Positions 26,372 through 35,487 are shown, counted from the first letter of the stretch. The stretch: 62,652 bases of DNA from Paraburkholderia hiiakae (GCF_904848665.1 NZ_CAJHCQ010000034.1:1-62652); one strand, 5' to 3'. Notes: generated by a model from the letters alone, not told the origin. Made by a program: numbers and translations.

Positions 26372-27343
26372 ATGACTCGCCCGACGCCGCCCACGCGCTA
26401 TTCCCGCCGCCATTTCCTCGCCACGCTGGGCGCGACGCTCGCGAGCGCGGCGCTGCCCGCCACCGCCTTCGCGAAATATCAGCCCGACCAGTTCCGCATC
26501 GGCTACCAGAAGGCCGCGAGCACGCTGGTCCTGCTCAAGGCCTACGGTACGCTGGAAACGCGCCTGGCGCCGCTAGGCATCAAGGTGTCGTGGACCGAAT
26601 TCCCGGCCGGCCCGCAATTGCTCGAAGGCCTGAACGTGGGCGCAATCGACTTTGGTTATGTGGGCGAAGCGCCACCCGTGTTTGCTCAGGCCGCGGGTGC
26701 GGATTTCGTCTACACGGCGTATGAACTGCCCACGCCGCACGCAGAGGGCGTGGTGGTGGCGAAGAATTCGCCGGTCCGTGACGTGGCTGGACTGAAGGGC
26801 AAGAAAATAGGCCTGAATCGAGGCTCGGACGTGCATTGGTTTCTCGTCGCGCTGCTGCAGAAGCACGGCCTTTCTATCGCCGACGTGCAGCCCGTGTACC
26901 TCGCCCCCGCCGACGCGCGCGCAGCGCTGCAAAGCGGCGCCATCGACGCCTGGGCGATCTGGGACCCGTTTCTCGCCGCCGTCGAATCGCAGGATGGCGC
27001 GCGCCTCATCGCCGATGCCAGCGGCGTAGCGAGCCATCATCAGTTCTTCCTGAGCCAGCGCGAATTTGCGCAAAATCGCAAGGACGCCCTCGCGATCGCG
27101 CTGGACGAACTCGGCAAAACGGGGCAATGGGTGCGCGCCAACACGGCGGCAGCGGCCGCGAAGCTTTCACCGATCCAGGGGCTGGATGCGGCGACGATCC
27201 AGACCGGCCTTACCCACTACGCGCATGAATACCGGCCGATCGACGCCGCCGTGATCGCGCAGCAGCAGAAGATCGCGGACACGTTCTACGACCTCAAGAT
27301 CATTCCGCGCCGCGTGGTGACGAAGGACGCCGTGCTCGCGTAA
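26372..27343 (+). CDS. SsuA-like sulfonate/nitrate-type ABC substrate-binding protein, Tat signal
   Basis: The product, about 323 aa, starts with a Tat-type signal (SRRHFLATLG, hydrophobic core, ATAFA cleavage). The mature part FRIGYQKAASTLVLLKAYG and WTEFPAGPQLLEGLNVGAID is characteristic of aliphatic-sulfonate binding proteins. It would capture alkanesulfonates or a related small molecule in the periplasm. No ssuB, ssuC or ssuD genes are adjacent, so it must work with a transporter encoded elsewhere or be an orphan. ATG at 26372 is chosen as nearest to the Tat motif; ATG at 26342 is possible. Confidence 0.82.
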   Translation: MTRPTPPTRYSRRHFLATLGATLASAALPATAFAKYQPDQFRIGYQKAASTLVLLKAYGTLETRLAPLGIKVSWTEFPAGPQLLEGLNVGAIDFGYVGEAPPVFAQAAGADFVYTAYELPTPHAEGVVVAKNSPVRDVAGLKGKKIGLNRGSDVHWFLVALLQKHGLSIADVQPVYLAPADARAALQSGAIDAWAIWDPFLAAVESQDGARLIADASGVASHHQFFLSQREFAQNRKDALAIALDELGKTGQWVRANTAAAAAKLSPIQGLDAATIQTGLTHYAHEYRPIDAAVIAQQQKIADTFYDLKIIPRRVVTKDAVLA

Positions 27344-27377
27344 CGTCTGCGGGCACGGACGTCTTCCGGGCGCGCGC

Positions 27378-28319
27378 TTAGTGCGACGACCAGCCCTTGT
27401 AGCTGCTTACGTTGTCGCGCGTGACGAGCTGAGGCGTCATTTCGATCATCGGGTTGGCGGGCTTCTTGCCGTTCATGATGTCGTAGCCCACCTGCACGGC
27501 CGTCTGCGCCATCTTGTACGGGTCCTGGCTTGCCGAAGCCTGCACGAGCGTATCGCTCTTGAGCGCCGTTTCGATATCGGGCGCGCCGTCCACCGACGTA
27601 ATGACGATGTTGCTGCGATGCAATTGCTTCGCGGCGAGGTCGCTGCCAATGGCCTGCGGATCGTTGATGGCGAACACGCCGGCAATCTTCGGGAAGCGCG
27701 TGAGATAACCCTGCATCGCGTTCATGCCGCCTTCGCGCGAACCCTTGCCGTCCTGGTCATCGGAGAGGATCTTGATGCTGGGAGTCTTGGCGAGCACCTG
27801 CTTGCAACCGTTCACGCGGTCGATCACGGCGGAGACCTGCGGCCCGTTCTGAATGATCACGTTGCCGGTGTTGTTGATTTTCTTCGCGAGGTATTCGCAC
27901 GAAATTGCGCCGGCCTTCACGTTGTCGGTCTGCACGGTGGCGTTGGCGCCCGCGGCGGCCACGTCCACGGCTACCACCACGATGCCAGCCGCCTGGGCCT
28001 TCTTCACCGCCGGTTCGATCGCCTTCGGATCGGTCGCGTTCAGGAGGATCATGTCCACGTGCGCCGAAATGAAGTTGTCGATCTGCGTGAACTGCTTGTT
28101 GAGGTCGTAGTCGGCGGAAACGGCCGTGACCTTGGCGTTCGGGTTGATCTGCTTCGCCTTGGCCTCCGCACCCTGCACGATCGTCACGAAGTAAGGATTG
28201 CCGAGCGAACCCACGGTAACGCCGATCAATTTGAGCTGCTTGTCAGCGGCATGCGCGCCTTGCAGTGTGAAGCCGAGTGTCAGGGCGGCAGCGGCGAGAA
28301 TGGCTTTTTTCTTGAACAT
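27378..28319 (-). CDS. Ribose-type ABC sugar-binding protein
   Basis: The 313-aa periplasmic protein has a signal peptide (KKKAILAAAALTLGFTLQGAHA) and the type I binding-protein fold of RbsB (VTVGSLGNPYFVTIVQGAEA, NATDPKAIEPAV, FAINDPQAIG). It delivers a sugar to the permease encoded upstream. AGGAG eight nt before the ATG is a good ribosome-binding site. It is the last gene of a ROK-regulator/ATPase/permease/binding-protein operon. The sugar cannot be read from sequence; ribose, fructose or a polyol are possible. Confidence 0.9.
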   Translation of the reverse strand: MFKKKAILAAAALTLGFTLQGAHAADKQLKLIGVTVGSLGNPYFVTIVQGAEAKAKQINPNAKVTAVSADYDLNKQFTQIDNFISAHVDMILLNATDPKAIEPAVKKAQAAGIVVVAVDVAAAGANATVQTDNVKAGAISCEYLAKKINNTGNVIIQNGPQVSAVIDRVNGCKQVLAKTPSIKILSDDQDGKGSREGGMNAMQGYLTRFPKIAGVFAINDPQAIGSDLAAKQLHRSNIVITSVDGAPDIETALKSDTLVQASASQDPYKMAQTAVQVGYDIMNGKKPANPMIEMTPQLVTRDNVSSYKGWSSH

Positions 28320-28420
28320 GAGGTTGTCTCCTGAGGGGTCCTGTTTGGGTGCTTTCCCGGCGAGCGCAGCAGGACCGCCTGCGCTCGCGCTTGTTTCTCT
28401 CTGTTGAGCTGTTCAGTGGC

Positions 28421-29464
28421 TTACGTGCGGGCCGAGCCACGCTGGCGGTAGCGGTCGAGCGCGACGGCGCCAACGATCACGAGGCCCTTGATGATGTACT
28501 GCCAGATGTCCGAGACGCCGAGCAGCACGAGCCCATTGGTCAGGACTGCGATGATGAGCGCACCGATCAGCGTGCCGATGATCGAGCCCACGCCGCCCAC
28601 GAAGCTCGTGCCGCCCAGAATCACCGCGGCGATCGCATCGAGTTCATAGGACTGGCCCAGTTGCAGGCCGTTGGCCGCGTAGAGGCGGGCGGCGGACATC
28701 ACCGCCCCGAGACCCGCGAGCAGGCCCGAGACGGCATAGACGAACATCTCGATGCCCCACACCTTGATGCCAGACAGGCGCGCCGCTTCCGGGTTACCGC
28801 CCACCGAGTAGATGCGCAGGCCGAGCACGGTACGGCGCAGCACGAACCACGAGCCGGCCACCACCACGAGCGCGATGATCACGAGCCAGGGCACACCGAG
28901 CACCGTACCGTTGCCGATGAACGCAAACGAGAGCTGCGGGTTGAAGATCGTCGTGTCGTGGCCCATGAGGCGCGCAATGCCGCGCACCGCCGTGAGCGAG
29001 CCGAGCGTGACAATGAACGGCGGCAGGCGCAGGAGCGCGATGAGCGCGCCGTTGACGAGGCCGAAGCCGAGTCCCACCGCGAGCGCCATGGGCACGCCGA
29101 GCCAGCCCCAGCCCACGATGTTCGAGCCGATCATGGCGGCCATGGCCGCGGCGGCCAGCACCGAGCCCACCGAGAGGTCGATGCCGCCCGTGAGAATCAC
29201 GAAGGTCATGCCGGCAGCGAGCACGATGTTGATCGACGCCTGCTGCGTGACGATCGATAGATTATCGAACGTAAAGAAGCCATCGTTGAGCAGACTGAAG
29301 CCGATACACAGCAGCACCAGCACCGGCAGCATGCCCGCTGTGCGGACGAGCGACTTCATGCGCTGGCGGTGGCCGTCGACCGCTACGCTGCGGGTGGGTT
29401 GCGCGCCTTGCGCGGGCTGCGTGGGCGTCGCCGCGACACCGTGCCGGGGAAGAATGCTTTTCAT
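28421..29464 (-). CDS. Ribose-type ABC sugar permease (RbsC-like)
   Basis: The 347-aa inner-membrane protein has a basic N-terminal tail of about 40 residues and roughly eight to ten membrane segments. MTFVILTGGIDLSVGSVLA and AAVILGGTSFVGGVGSIIGT are conserved motifs of the RbsC family. It forms the sugar channel with the neighbouring ATPase. CAGGAG six nt before the ATG at 29464 fixes the start; an ATG at 29509 would overlap the ATPase gene. The gap to the binding-protein gene is about 100 bp. Confidence 0.92.
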   Translation of the reverse strand: MKSILPRHGVAATPTQPAQGAQPTRSVAVDGHRQRMKSLVRTAGMLPVLVLLCIGFSLLNDGFFTFDNLSIVTQQASINIVLAAGMTFVILTGGIDLSVGSVLAAAAMAAMIGSNIVGWGWLGVPMALAVGLGFGLVNGALIALLRLPPFIVTLGSLTAVRGIARLMGHDTTIFNPQLSFAFIGNGTVLGVPWLVIIALVVVAGSWFVLRRTVLGLRIYSVGGNPEAARLSGIKVWGIEMFVYAVSGLLAGLGAVMSAARLYAANGLQLGQSYELDAIAAVILGGTSFVGGVGSIIGTLIGALIIAVLTNGLVLLGVSDIWQYIIKGLVIVGAVALDRYRQRGSART

Positions 29465-29505
29465 GTCGTACTCCTGAGGGACGTTTCTTGCGTATGCGGT
29501 GAAGA

Positions 29506-31059
29506 TCAAGCGGCTTCGTCGAGCGGTTGCTGCGAGCCGGTGGCGAGTTCGATGATCGCTTCCTGGGTGATCGGCCTGGCCGTATAGCCGCCCAGCTCGC
29601 CGGCGAATTCGCCTTCACGCATGACGAGCACACGGTCGGCCACGCCGATGATCTCGGGCAGCTCGCTCGAAATCACGATGATGCCCACGCCGGTCCTGGC
29701 GAGGTCGTTGATGATGCGGTAGATCTCAGACTTCGCGCCGATATCGACGCCGCGCGTGGGTTCGTCGAGAATCAGCACGCGTGGTTTCGTTTCCAGCAGG
29801 CGCGACAGCAGCACCTTCTGCTGGTTGCCGCCCGAGAGCGCGCCAACGTTTATACGCGCATTCGGCACGCGAATGGAGAGCGAGCGGATGGCCTCCTTCG
29901 CGCGCTCGCCGCCGCGCGCGAGGTCGAGGACGCCCATGCGCGCGTCGCGCCCGGCCACGGCCACGTTGATGTTGTCGCGCACGCTCATGTCGAGAAAGAG
30001 GCCTTGATGCTTGCGGTCCTCGGTCAGATAGACGAGGCCCGCGTTGATCGCGTCCCGCGGCGTGTGCACGTTGAGCTTCTTGCCGTCGATGGCGATCTCG
30101 CCGCGCACGCGCGGCTCCGCGCCGAAGATGAGGCGGGCGAGCTCGGTGCGGCCCGCGCCGACGAGGCCCGCAATGCCGAGCACCTCGCCCGCGTGCAGGT
30201 CGAGGCTGCACCCGCGCACGCGCTTGTCGTCGGCCACGTCGCGCACGGTAAGCACGGCCTTGCCCGGATCGTAGGGGGCATGCGCCTTTTTGTAGAAGCC
30301 CGAAATATCGCGGCCCACCATCATGCTCACGAGGCTTTCCGCGTTGAGCGCGTCGCGCATGAGCGTGCCCACGTAGCTGCCATCGCGCAGCACGGACACG
30401 CGGTCCGAAAGCTCGTACACCTCAGCCATGCGGTGGCTGATGTAGATGATCGCAAGCCCTTCGTCGCGAAGCTGGTTGATCAGTTTGAAGAGGCGTTCCG
30501 TTTCACGTGATGAGAGCGGCGTGGTGGGCTCGTCCATCACGAGAATGCGGGCGTCGCTATGCACGGCGCGCGCGATCTCCACGAGTTGACGCTCGGCGAT
30601 GGAAAGCGAGCCGACCAGCGTGGTGGGCCCGAAGCTCGCGCCGAGGCGCTTGAGCACGTCTTCGCTGCCGCGTTCCATGGCACGGCGGTCGACCGTGCCG
30701 AAGCGGCGGCCGCCCTTGCGCAGCTCGCGGCCCGCGTGAATATTCTCCGCGACCGAGAGATTGGGCGCGAGGCTCAGCTCCTGATAGATCACGGCCACGC
30801 CCAGCGCGCGCGACGCGTGCGGCCCATCGATCACGACTGGCTTGCCCTCGATGAGAATCTCGCCGCCGGGATCGGCCTGGTAGGCGCCGGAGAGAATTTT
30901 CATCAACGTGGACTTGCCAGCGCCGTTCTCGCCCATGAGCGAGTGGACCTCGCCGGGGTAGACGGTGAGGCGCACGTTGTCGAGCGCGCGCACCCCTGGG
31001 AAGGTCTTGGTGATGCCCCGCATTTCCAGCAGCGGCGGCGTGGACTCAGAGGGCGACAT
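29506..31059 (-). CDS. Ribose-type ABC sugar transporter, double ATPase (RbsA-like)
   Basis: The 517-aa cytoplasmic protein carries two ABC domains. The first has Walker A GENGAGKST, signature LSIAERQLVEIA and Walker B ILVMDEPTTPLS. The second has the degenerate Walker A GLVGAGRTEL usual for RbsA, with signature LSGGNQQK and LILDEPTRGVD. It powers uptake through the adjacent permease. AGGAGGAGAG before the ATG is a strong ribosome-binding site, and the start lies 14 bp inside the end of the ROK gene, so the two are coupled. Confidence 0.93.
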   Translation of the reverse strand: MSPSESTPPLLEMRGITKTFPGVRALDNVRLTVYPGEVHSLMGENGAGKSTLMKILSGAYQADPGGEILIEGKPVVIDGPHASRALGVAVIYQELSLAPNLSVAENIHAGRELRKGGRRFGTVDRRAMERGSEDVLKRLGASFGPTTLVGSLSIAERQLVEIARAVHSDARILVMDEPTTPLSSRETERLFKLINQLRDEGLAIIYISHRMAEVYELSDRVSVLRDGSYVGTLMRDALNAESLVSMMVGRDISGFYKKAHAPYDPGKAVLTVRDVADDKRVRGCSLDLHAGEVLGIAGLVGAGRTELARLIFGAEPRVRGEIAIDGKKLNVHTPRDAINAGLVYLTEDRKHQGLFLDMSVRDNINVAVAGRDARMGVLDLARGGERAKEAIRSLSIRVPNARINVGALSGGNQQKVLLSRLLETKPRVLILDEPTRGVDIGAKSEIYRIINDLARTGVGIIVISSELPEIIGVADRVLVMREGEFAGELGGYTARPITQEAIIELATGSQQPLDEAA

Positions 31060-32305
31060 GGCTCTCCTCCTGCGCTTGTGCGTAAGTTTGTGCGCCGGCG
31101 CCCATGAGGATGCCCGCGCGCGGCGAAAAGTTGAAAAACATGGGGAGCGTGGCCGCGCCAAGCGCGCCCGCATCGGGACCGAAGGTGCCGCGCACGAGAG
31201 CAGGCGTGCCGCGCGCCTCGGGCGCGGTGGCCGCAACCGCGAGGCGCAGACGCTGCATGAGCGTGTCGATGAGGCCCGCGTCCACGTCGGCGTCGAGCAC
31301 CACGGTGGGCACGTCGAGCACACAGAAGGCGGAACGCAGCGCGGGGGCGAGCGCATCGACGCAGTCGTCGAGCCATTCCTGCACGCCGGGGTGGCCGCGC
31401 GCAATGCAGGCTTCGAGATCGGCGCGGCTGTCGATCGCCTCGCCGCAATACTGCAGGTGGCGGCGCAGCGCGATGAGCGAGGCGCGCGAAAGCAGGATGT
31501 CCCACTGGCCCGGCGGCTTGGGCGCGGAGGGCAGGCGGCTGGGCGGCACGGGCATCACCGCGAAGTCGCCCGCGTTGCCGGTGAGGCCGCGCACGCAGTC
31601 GCCGTCGATGGCGATGCCGCCACCGATGGCCGGGCCGAGAAACAGATAAAGGAAGTCCTCGCGCTGGCGCCCGCAGCCGTAGAAAATCTCGGCGATGGCG
31701 GCCGCGTTGCCGTCGTTCTCGCTGAACACGGGCAGCGCCGTGGCGCGCGCGAGTTCGCCTGCGAAGTCCACATCGTTCCACACGCGGAAGGTATCGGTGG
31801 GCAGGCCCAGTTCGCGCAGCCAGCTGCCGAGGTTGTACGGCTGCGCCACGCCAATGCCGGCCAGGCGGCTGCGTTCCTCAATCGTGAGGATGCCTAATAG
31901 ATCGGCGATATCGCGCTGCACGATTTCCTGCGCGACCGAGGGTTGTGGCAGCAGCATGTCGCGCGTGCGGCGCTCGATCATCTGGCCTGCGAAATCGACG
32001 AGGACGGTTTCGATGTTGGTCCGGTCGAGCCGCACGCCGATGGCGAACGCGCCGCGCGGGGAGAGGCGCAGGAGCGAGGCGGGCTGGCCGCGCTGACCGT
32101 CGCGGCGGCCGCTCACCTCGATCAGGCCATTGGCCGTGAGCGACGTGATGATGGTGCCCACCGCGGTGCTCGTGAGATTCGCGAGGCGCGCGAGATCGGC
32201 CTTCGACGCCTCGCCCGCGCGACGTAGCGCCTGCAGCAGCAGGCGTTCGTTGAAGCGGCGGACGTTGGCGGAATTGCTGCCCTGACCGACATGCGGACTT
32301 CTCAC
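31046..32305 (-). CDS. ROK-family transcriptional repressor
   Basis: The 419-aa protein has an N-terminal winged helix-turn-helix (ASKADLARLANLTSTAVGTI, residues about 33-62) and a ROK domain with sugar-kinase-like motifs such as FSENDGNAAAIAE and LFLGPAIGGGIAIDG. The CxCGxxGC zinc motif of many ROK proteins is absent in the region around QWDILLSRASL. ROK repressors of this layout bind a sugar or sugar phosphate and release the operator of a transport operon. It is the first gene of the sugar ABC operon, and a 25-bp palindrome lies 67 bp upstream, so autoregulation is likely. Confidence 0.9.
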   Translation of the reverse strand: MRSPHVGQGSNSANVRRFNERLLLQALRRAGEASKADLARLANLTSTAVGTIITSLTANGLIEVSGRRDGQRGQPASLLRLSPRGAFAIGVRLDRTNIETVLVDFAGQMIERRTRDMLLPQPSVAQEIVQRDIADLLGILTIEERSRLAGIGVAQPYNLGSWLRELGLPTDTFRVWNDVDFAGELARATALPVFSENDGNAAAIAEIFYGCGRQREDFLYLFLGPAIGGGIAIDGDCVRGLTGNAGDFAVMPVPPSRLPSAPKPPGQWDILLSRASLIALRRHLQYCGEAIDSRADLEACIARGHPGVQEWLDDCVDALAPALRSAFCVLDVPTVVLDADVDAGLIDTLMQRLRLAVAATAPEARGTPALVRGTFGPDAGALGAATLPMFFNFSPRAGILMGAGAQTYAQAQEESHVAL

Positions 32306-32371
32306 GTGTCTCCTCCGGTCTCATGCAAAGCTGAAAGGGGGGTGTCGGCGTTTGGTGCATCCGTTGCCGAC

Positions 32372-32396
32372 TAAATAAATCAAGTTGATTTATTTA
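32372..32396. promoter_or_regulatory. 25-bp perfect palindrome, candidate ROK operator
   Basis: TAAATAAATCAA, a single central base, then its exact reverse complement. This AT-rich inverted repeat stands out in GC-rich sequence and lies 67 bp upstream of the ROK start codon. Its base composition resembles known NagC/Mlc sites, which are also AT-rich palindromes. The rest of the 32306-32604 gap holds no supported gene. Confidence 0.75.
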
Positions 32397-32604
32397 ATGC
32401 CAGAAATCGGGGGCTGTCAGCCTGGGGAAATCCCGTTGAAGGTAATGGGGGCGCTATGACAGGCGGCGGCGCGATGTGCGCCCGATGCAAAAGCTTAGGA
32501 GACTTTTTGAGGGAAGGGGAAGAAGCGGGGAGCGAGCAACGGATGTGCCCGCGCGCGATCGTGTGGCGCGCGGGCTGCGGGAGAAGAAGGAGAGGGGCTG
32601 CCTG

Positions 32605-33735
32605 TTACGAAGACCGCGCTTCACCTGCGTCGCGGCAGGCAAACCAGCGGCGCGCCGTGCGCGGCGGCGCTGCGCTTTCGGCCACCTCACGCCACCAGCG
32701 CTCACCGCGATGCGGCTGCGCCAGATCGAGCCTTTCGCCCATGCGCGGCGTGGAGAGCGTCACGCCGCGCGCGAGCGCGAGGCCGGTTACGCGCTCGAAC
32801 GGGTCCTGCCAGCGATGCATCGCGAGATCGAATGTGCCGTTGTGAATCGGCACCAGCCACTCGCCGCGCAAATCCACGTGTGCCTGTACCGTTTCCTCGG
32901 GCTGCATGTGGACATACGGCCATTGCGGGTCGTACGCGCCCGTTTCGATGAACGTCGCGTCGAACGGGCCCAGTCGCTCGCCAATCGTGCGAAAGCCGTC
33001 GAAGTAGCCAGTGTCGCCGCTGAAGAACACGCGCACGTCGGCGTCGGCGATCACCCACGAGGCCCACAGCGTGCTGTTGCCATCAAACAGGCTGCGCCCC
33101 GAGAAGTGCTGTGCCGGCGTAGCGGTGAACTCGATGCCCTCGACGTTCGCGCCTTGCCACCAGTCGAACTGGCGCACCTTCGCACCGTCGATACCCCATT
33201 CGATCAGCCGGTCGCCCACGCCAAGCGGCGTGAGAAAGACGCCCGTCGTCGCGGCGAGCGCGAGCACGGTTTCGCGGTCGAGGTGATCGTAGTGGTCGTG
33301 CGAGAGAATCACGCCGCGCAACGGCGGCAGGTCGGCAAGTGCGATAGGCGGCGCGTGAAAGCGCTTCGGCCCGAGGTTCTGAAACGGCGAAGCGCGCTGC
33401 GCGAACACTGGGTCGGTGAGCCAGAACTGGCCGCGCAGCTTGAAGAGCAGCGTGGAATGGCCGAGCCGGTAGACGCTGCGATCGGGCGCGGCTTCGAGCT
33501 GCTCGCGCGTGAGCGTTTGCACGGGCAGCGCGCCAGCGGGCATGGTGCCGCCCGGCTTGTGAAAGATCATGTTCCACATGATCTTCAGCGTTTTGCCGAA
33601 CCCCTCGGCCGGGCGCGGACGCACGTTGCGAAAGCGCTCGCCGTCGTGCTGCGGCGAGGTGTGCGAGAGTTCGCGGCCGCGTTGTGCGGCGCTCAGTCCC
33701 AAGGTACGGCTCAGCGATGCGAAAGGCGAGGTCAT
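32605..33735 (-). CDS. MBL-fold metallohydrolase (NAPE-PLD/UlaG-like)
   Basis: The 376-aa product is a metallo-beta-lactamase fold enzyme with the metal motif SHDHYDHLD (HxHxDH), an earlier LGHSTLLFKLRGQFWLTDPV strand typical of the lipid-related or UlaG-like subgroup, and later histidine/aspartate ligands in FFSGDTGYFDG and PIHNGTFDLAMH. Substrate is unknown; relatives cleave phosphodiester or lactone bonds. No signal peptide is evident. It is divergent from the AefR-like TetR gene with 88 bp between them and repeats that look like operators, so it is probably that regulator's target. Confidence 0.82.
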   Translation of the reverse strand: MTSPFASLSRTLGLSAAQRGRELSHTSPQHDGERFRNVRPRPAEGFGKTLKIMWNMIFHKPGGTMPAGALPVQTLTREQLEAAPDRSVYRLGHSTLLFKLRGQFWLTDPVFAQRASPFQNLGPKRFHAPPIALADLPPLRGVILSHDHYDHLDRETVLALAATTGVFLTPLGVGDRLIEWGIDGAKVRQFDWWQGANVEGIEFTATPAQHFSGRSLFDGNSTLWASWVIADADVRVFFSGDTGYFDGFRTIGERLGPFDATFIETGAYDPQWPYVHMQPEETVQAHVDLRGEWLVPIHNGTFDLAMHRWQDPFERVTGLALARGVTLSTPRMGERLDLAQPHRGERWWREVAESAAPPRTARRWFACRDAGEARSS

Positions 33736-33761
33736 GGCGGCGGCTGCCTTCGGAAAGGAGA

Positions 33762-33813
33762 AGTAGACTGCACAGTGTAGTTTATTCTGGTGAAAAGTAA
33801 ACTGCCTGGTGTA
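33762..33813. promoter_or_regulatory. Two 18-bp direct repeats, candidate TetR operators
   Basis: AGTAGACTGCACAGTGTA (33762-33779) and AGTAAACTGCCTGGTGTA (33796-33813) match at 14 of 18 positions with a 34-bp period. The first contains a small ACTG-CA-CAGT palindrome. They fill the space between the divergent MBL-fold and TetR genes and are well placed to repress both. Confidence 0.55.
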
Positions 33814-33823
33814 AGATTCTGAA

Positions 33824-34441
33824 ATGGATTGCACCCCAGCCACCCCTCAGCGTCTGACCGACCGCAAGCGCGCCGCCATCGTCGCGGCGGCCATCGACGA
33901 ATTTCTGGCCTCCGGCTTCGACGCCACGAGCATGGACCGTATTGCCGCGCGCGCGAGCGTCTCGAAGCGTACGGTCTACAACCATTTCCCGAGCAAGGAG
34001 GCGCTGTTCGCGTCGATCCTGTGCCAGCTCTGGGACGCGAGCGCGACCGCCGACGCGCCGGGCTATCGCGCCGGCGAGCCGCTACGCGCGCAGCTCGTCG
34101 AGTTGCTGATGCGCAAGCTGCGGCTCCTGAACGATGAAGCGTTTTTCAAGCTCGCGCGCGTGGCGATCGCCGCGGGCATTCACTCGCCCGAACGCGCGCG
34201 CGACATGGTGGCCCGCATCGGCGAGCGCGAAGAGGACCTTACCGTCTGGGTGCGCGCCGCCGCCGCCGATGGCCGTCTGAAAGCGACCGACCCGGCGTTC
34301 GCCTCGCAGCAACTGCACGGCGTCGTGAAGGCATTCGCCTTCTGGCCGCAGGTCGCGATGGGCCAGCCGCCGCTCGACGAGGCGCAGCAGCGCCAGGTCG
34401 CCGAGTCGTCCGCCGATCTCTTCCTCGCGCGCTACGCGTGA
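33824..34441 (+). CDS. TetR/AcrR family regulator, AefR-like
   Basis: The 205-aa protein has an N-terminal helix-turn-helix at about residues 15-58 (FDATSMDRIAARASVSKRTV followed by YNHFPSKEALF) and a C-terminal domain with a late AFAFWPQVAMG segment typical of AefR-like regulators. AefR-type proteins control efflux, quorum sensing or lipid-related genes in other proteobacteria. It is divergent from the MBL-fold gene and most likely represses it and itself through the paired repeats between them. Confidence 0.88.
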   Translation: MDCTPATPQRLTDRKRAAIVAAAIDEFLASGFDATSMDRIAARASVSKRTVYNHFPSKEALFASILCQLWDASATADAPGYRAGEPLRAQLVELLMRKLRLLNDEAFFKLARVAIAAGIHSPERARDMVARIGEREEDLTVWVRAAAADGRLKATDPAFASQQLHGVVKAFAFWPQVAMGQPPLDEAQQRQVAESSADLFLARYA

Positions 34442-34536
34442 GCGCCTGCAAGCGCGCCTGGCCACGACGCGCAATGGTTTTTCTGGAATAGACTCTTGCC
34501 TTTCAGGATCGCAGGCTTCACTGAAAGGACAACTTC

Positions 34537-34890
34537 ATGCCATTCATGCTGCTCATCGCCGAACCGCGTGGTCAGCGCGACACGCGCGCGCAATCCGAAG
34601 GCGAGGCGCTTTACGCGCGCATGGTCGAATTCGCGGATGAACTCGCCGCCGAGGGCAAGCTGATCGACGCGCACTCGCTCACCGCCGACACGAACGGCGC
34701 GCGCGTGCAGGTGCGCGAAGGCCGCACAAGCGTCGTCGATGGCCCGTTTGCCGAAGCGAAGGAGATGATTGGCGGCTTTTTCCTGGTCGATTGCGCAACG
34801 CGCGACGAGGCGCTCGCCATCGCGCGGCGCTGTCCCGCGGCGCAATGGGCGAGCGTTGACGTGCGTGAAACCGGGCCGTGCTTCCGCTGA
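34537..34890 (+). CDS. YciI/DGPF-domain protein (first)
   Basis: The 117-aa protein is a single YCII-related domain with VVDGPFAEAKEMIGGFFLVD, the DGPF motif. Such proteins are small cytoplasmic enzymes or ligand-binding proteins of uncertain activity, regularly encoded beside ECF42-group sigma factors. AAAGGA precedes the ATG by 8 nt. It opens a cluster of two DGPF proteins, a VOC protein and the sigma factor. Confidence 0.88.
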   Translation: MPFMLLIAEPRGQRDTRAQSEGEALYARMVEFADELAAEGKLIDAHSLTADTNGARVQVREGRTSVVDGPFAEAKEMIGGFFLVDCATRDEALAIARRCPAAQWASVDVRETGPCFR

Positions 34891-34944
34891 AGCGGCGTCT
34901 TTCCAGGTAGTTTCCCCAAGCACGTAAATAATTTCGCTGTCCGT

Positions 34945-34971
34945 TGTCGAATTCCGTGCGCCCCGCGCGTC
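34945..34971 (+). promoter_or_regulatory. Candidate ECF42 promoter TGTCGA-N17-CGTC
   Basis: TGTCGA at 34945-34950 and CGTC at 34968-34971 are separated by exactly 17 nt. As I recall from published work on ECF42 sigma factors, their promoters have TGTCGA at -35 and CG(A/T)C at -10. The site lies about 65 bp before the second DGPF gene, upstream of the ECF42-type sigma gene in the same operon, which fits autoregulation. Confidence 0.5.
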
Positions 34972-35035
34972 GTGTTCATGAGCGCACCAACGGGTGCCTT
35001 CGAACATTCCCGAACGTCACATTCAGGAGAAGACA

Positions 35036-35455
35036 ATGCGATTCATGATCATGGTGCGCGCCAACGCGTTGACCGAAGCGGGCGAGCCTCCCGACGACGT
35101 CGAAATATTCGCCGAGATGGCGCGCTATCACGACGAACTGGCGAAGGCGGGCGTGCTGCTCGACGCCTCGGGCCTGCAGCCCAGTTCGCGTGGCTTTCGC
35201 GTGCATTACACCAACGGCAAGCCCACGATCGTGGACGGTCCGTTCGCCGAAACGAAGGAACTGATTGCCGGCTATACGCTGATCCAGGTGCGCTCGCGCG
35301 ACGAAGCGCTCGAATGGGCCCGCCGCTTCCCGTCTCCCTTCGGCCAGGCCGAATGCGAGGTCGAAGTGCGGCAGCTCTACGAACTCGACGAACTTCCGGC
35401 GTGCGAAGGTGTCGAGAGTTTTCGCCAGCTCCAGGAACAACTTAAGTCATCCTGA
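35036..35455 (+). CDS. YciI/DGPF-domain protein (second)
   Basis: The 139-aa protein is a YCII-related domain with IVDGPFAETKELIAGYTLIQ and a C-terminal extension. It is a paralogue of the protein encoded 145 bp upstream but of the longer PhnB/DGPF type typical of ECF42 loci. AGGAG six nt before ATG 35036 fixes the start over an ATG at 34994. Its function is unknown; the operon suggests it is made under control of the adjacent sigma factor. Confidence 0.9.
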   Translation: MRFMIMVRANALTEAGEPPDDVEIFAEMARYHDELAKAGVLLDASGLQPSSRGFRVHYTNGKPTIVDGPFAETKELIAGYTLIQVRSRDEALEWARRFPSPFGQAECEVEVRQLYELDELPACEGVESFRQLQEQLKSS

Positions 35456-35487
35456 ATATTTTCATCGACCACTGCGGGAGCACAAAC

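Noticed and set aside
34483..34512. GGAATA near 34484 as a further ECF-type promoter
   Set aside because: The base pattern 17 nt downstream (ATCGCA) does not match the other two sites.
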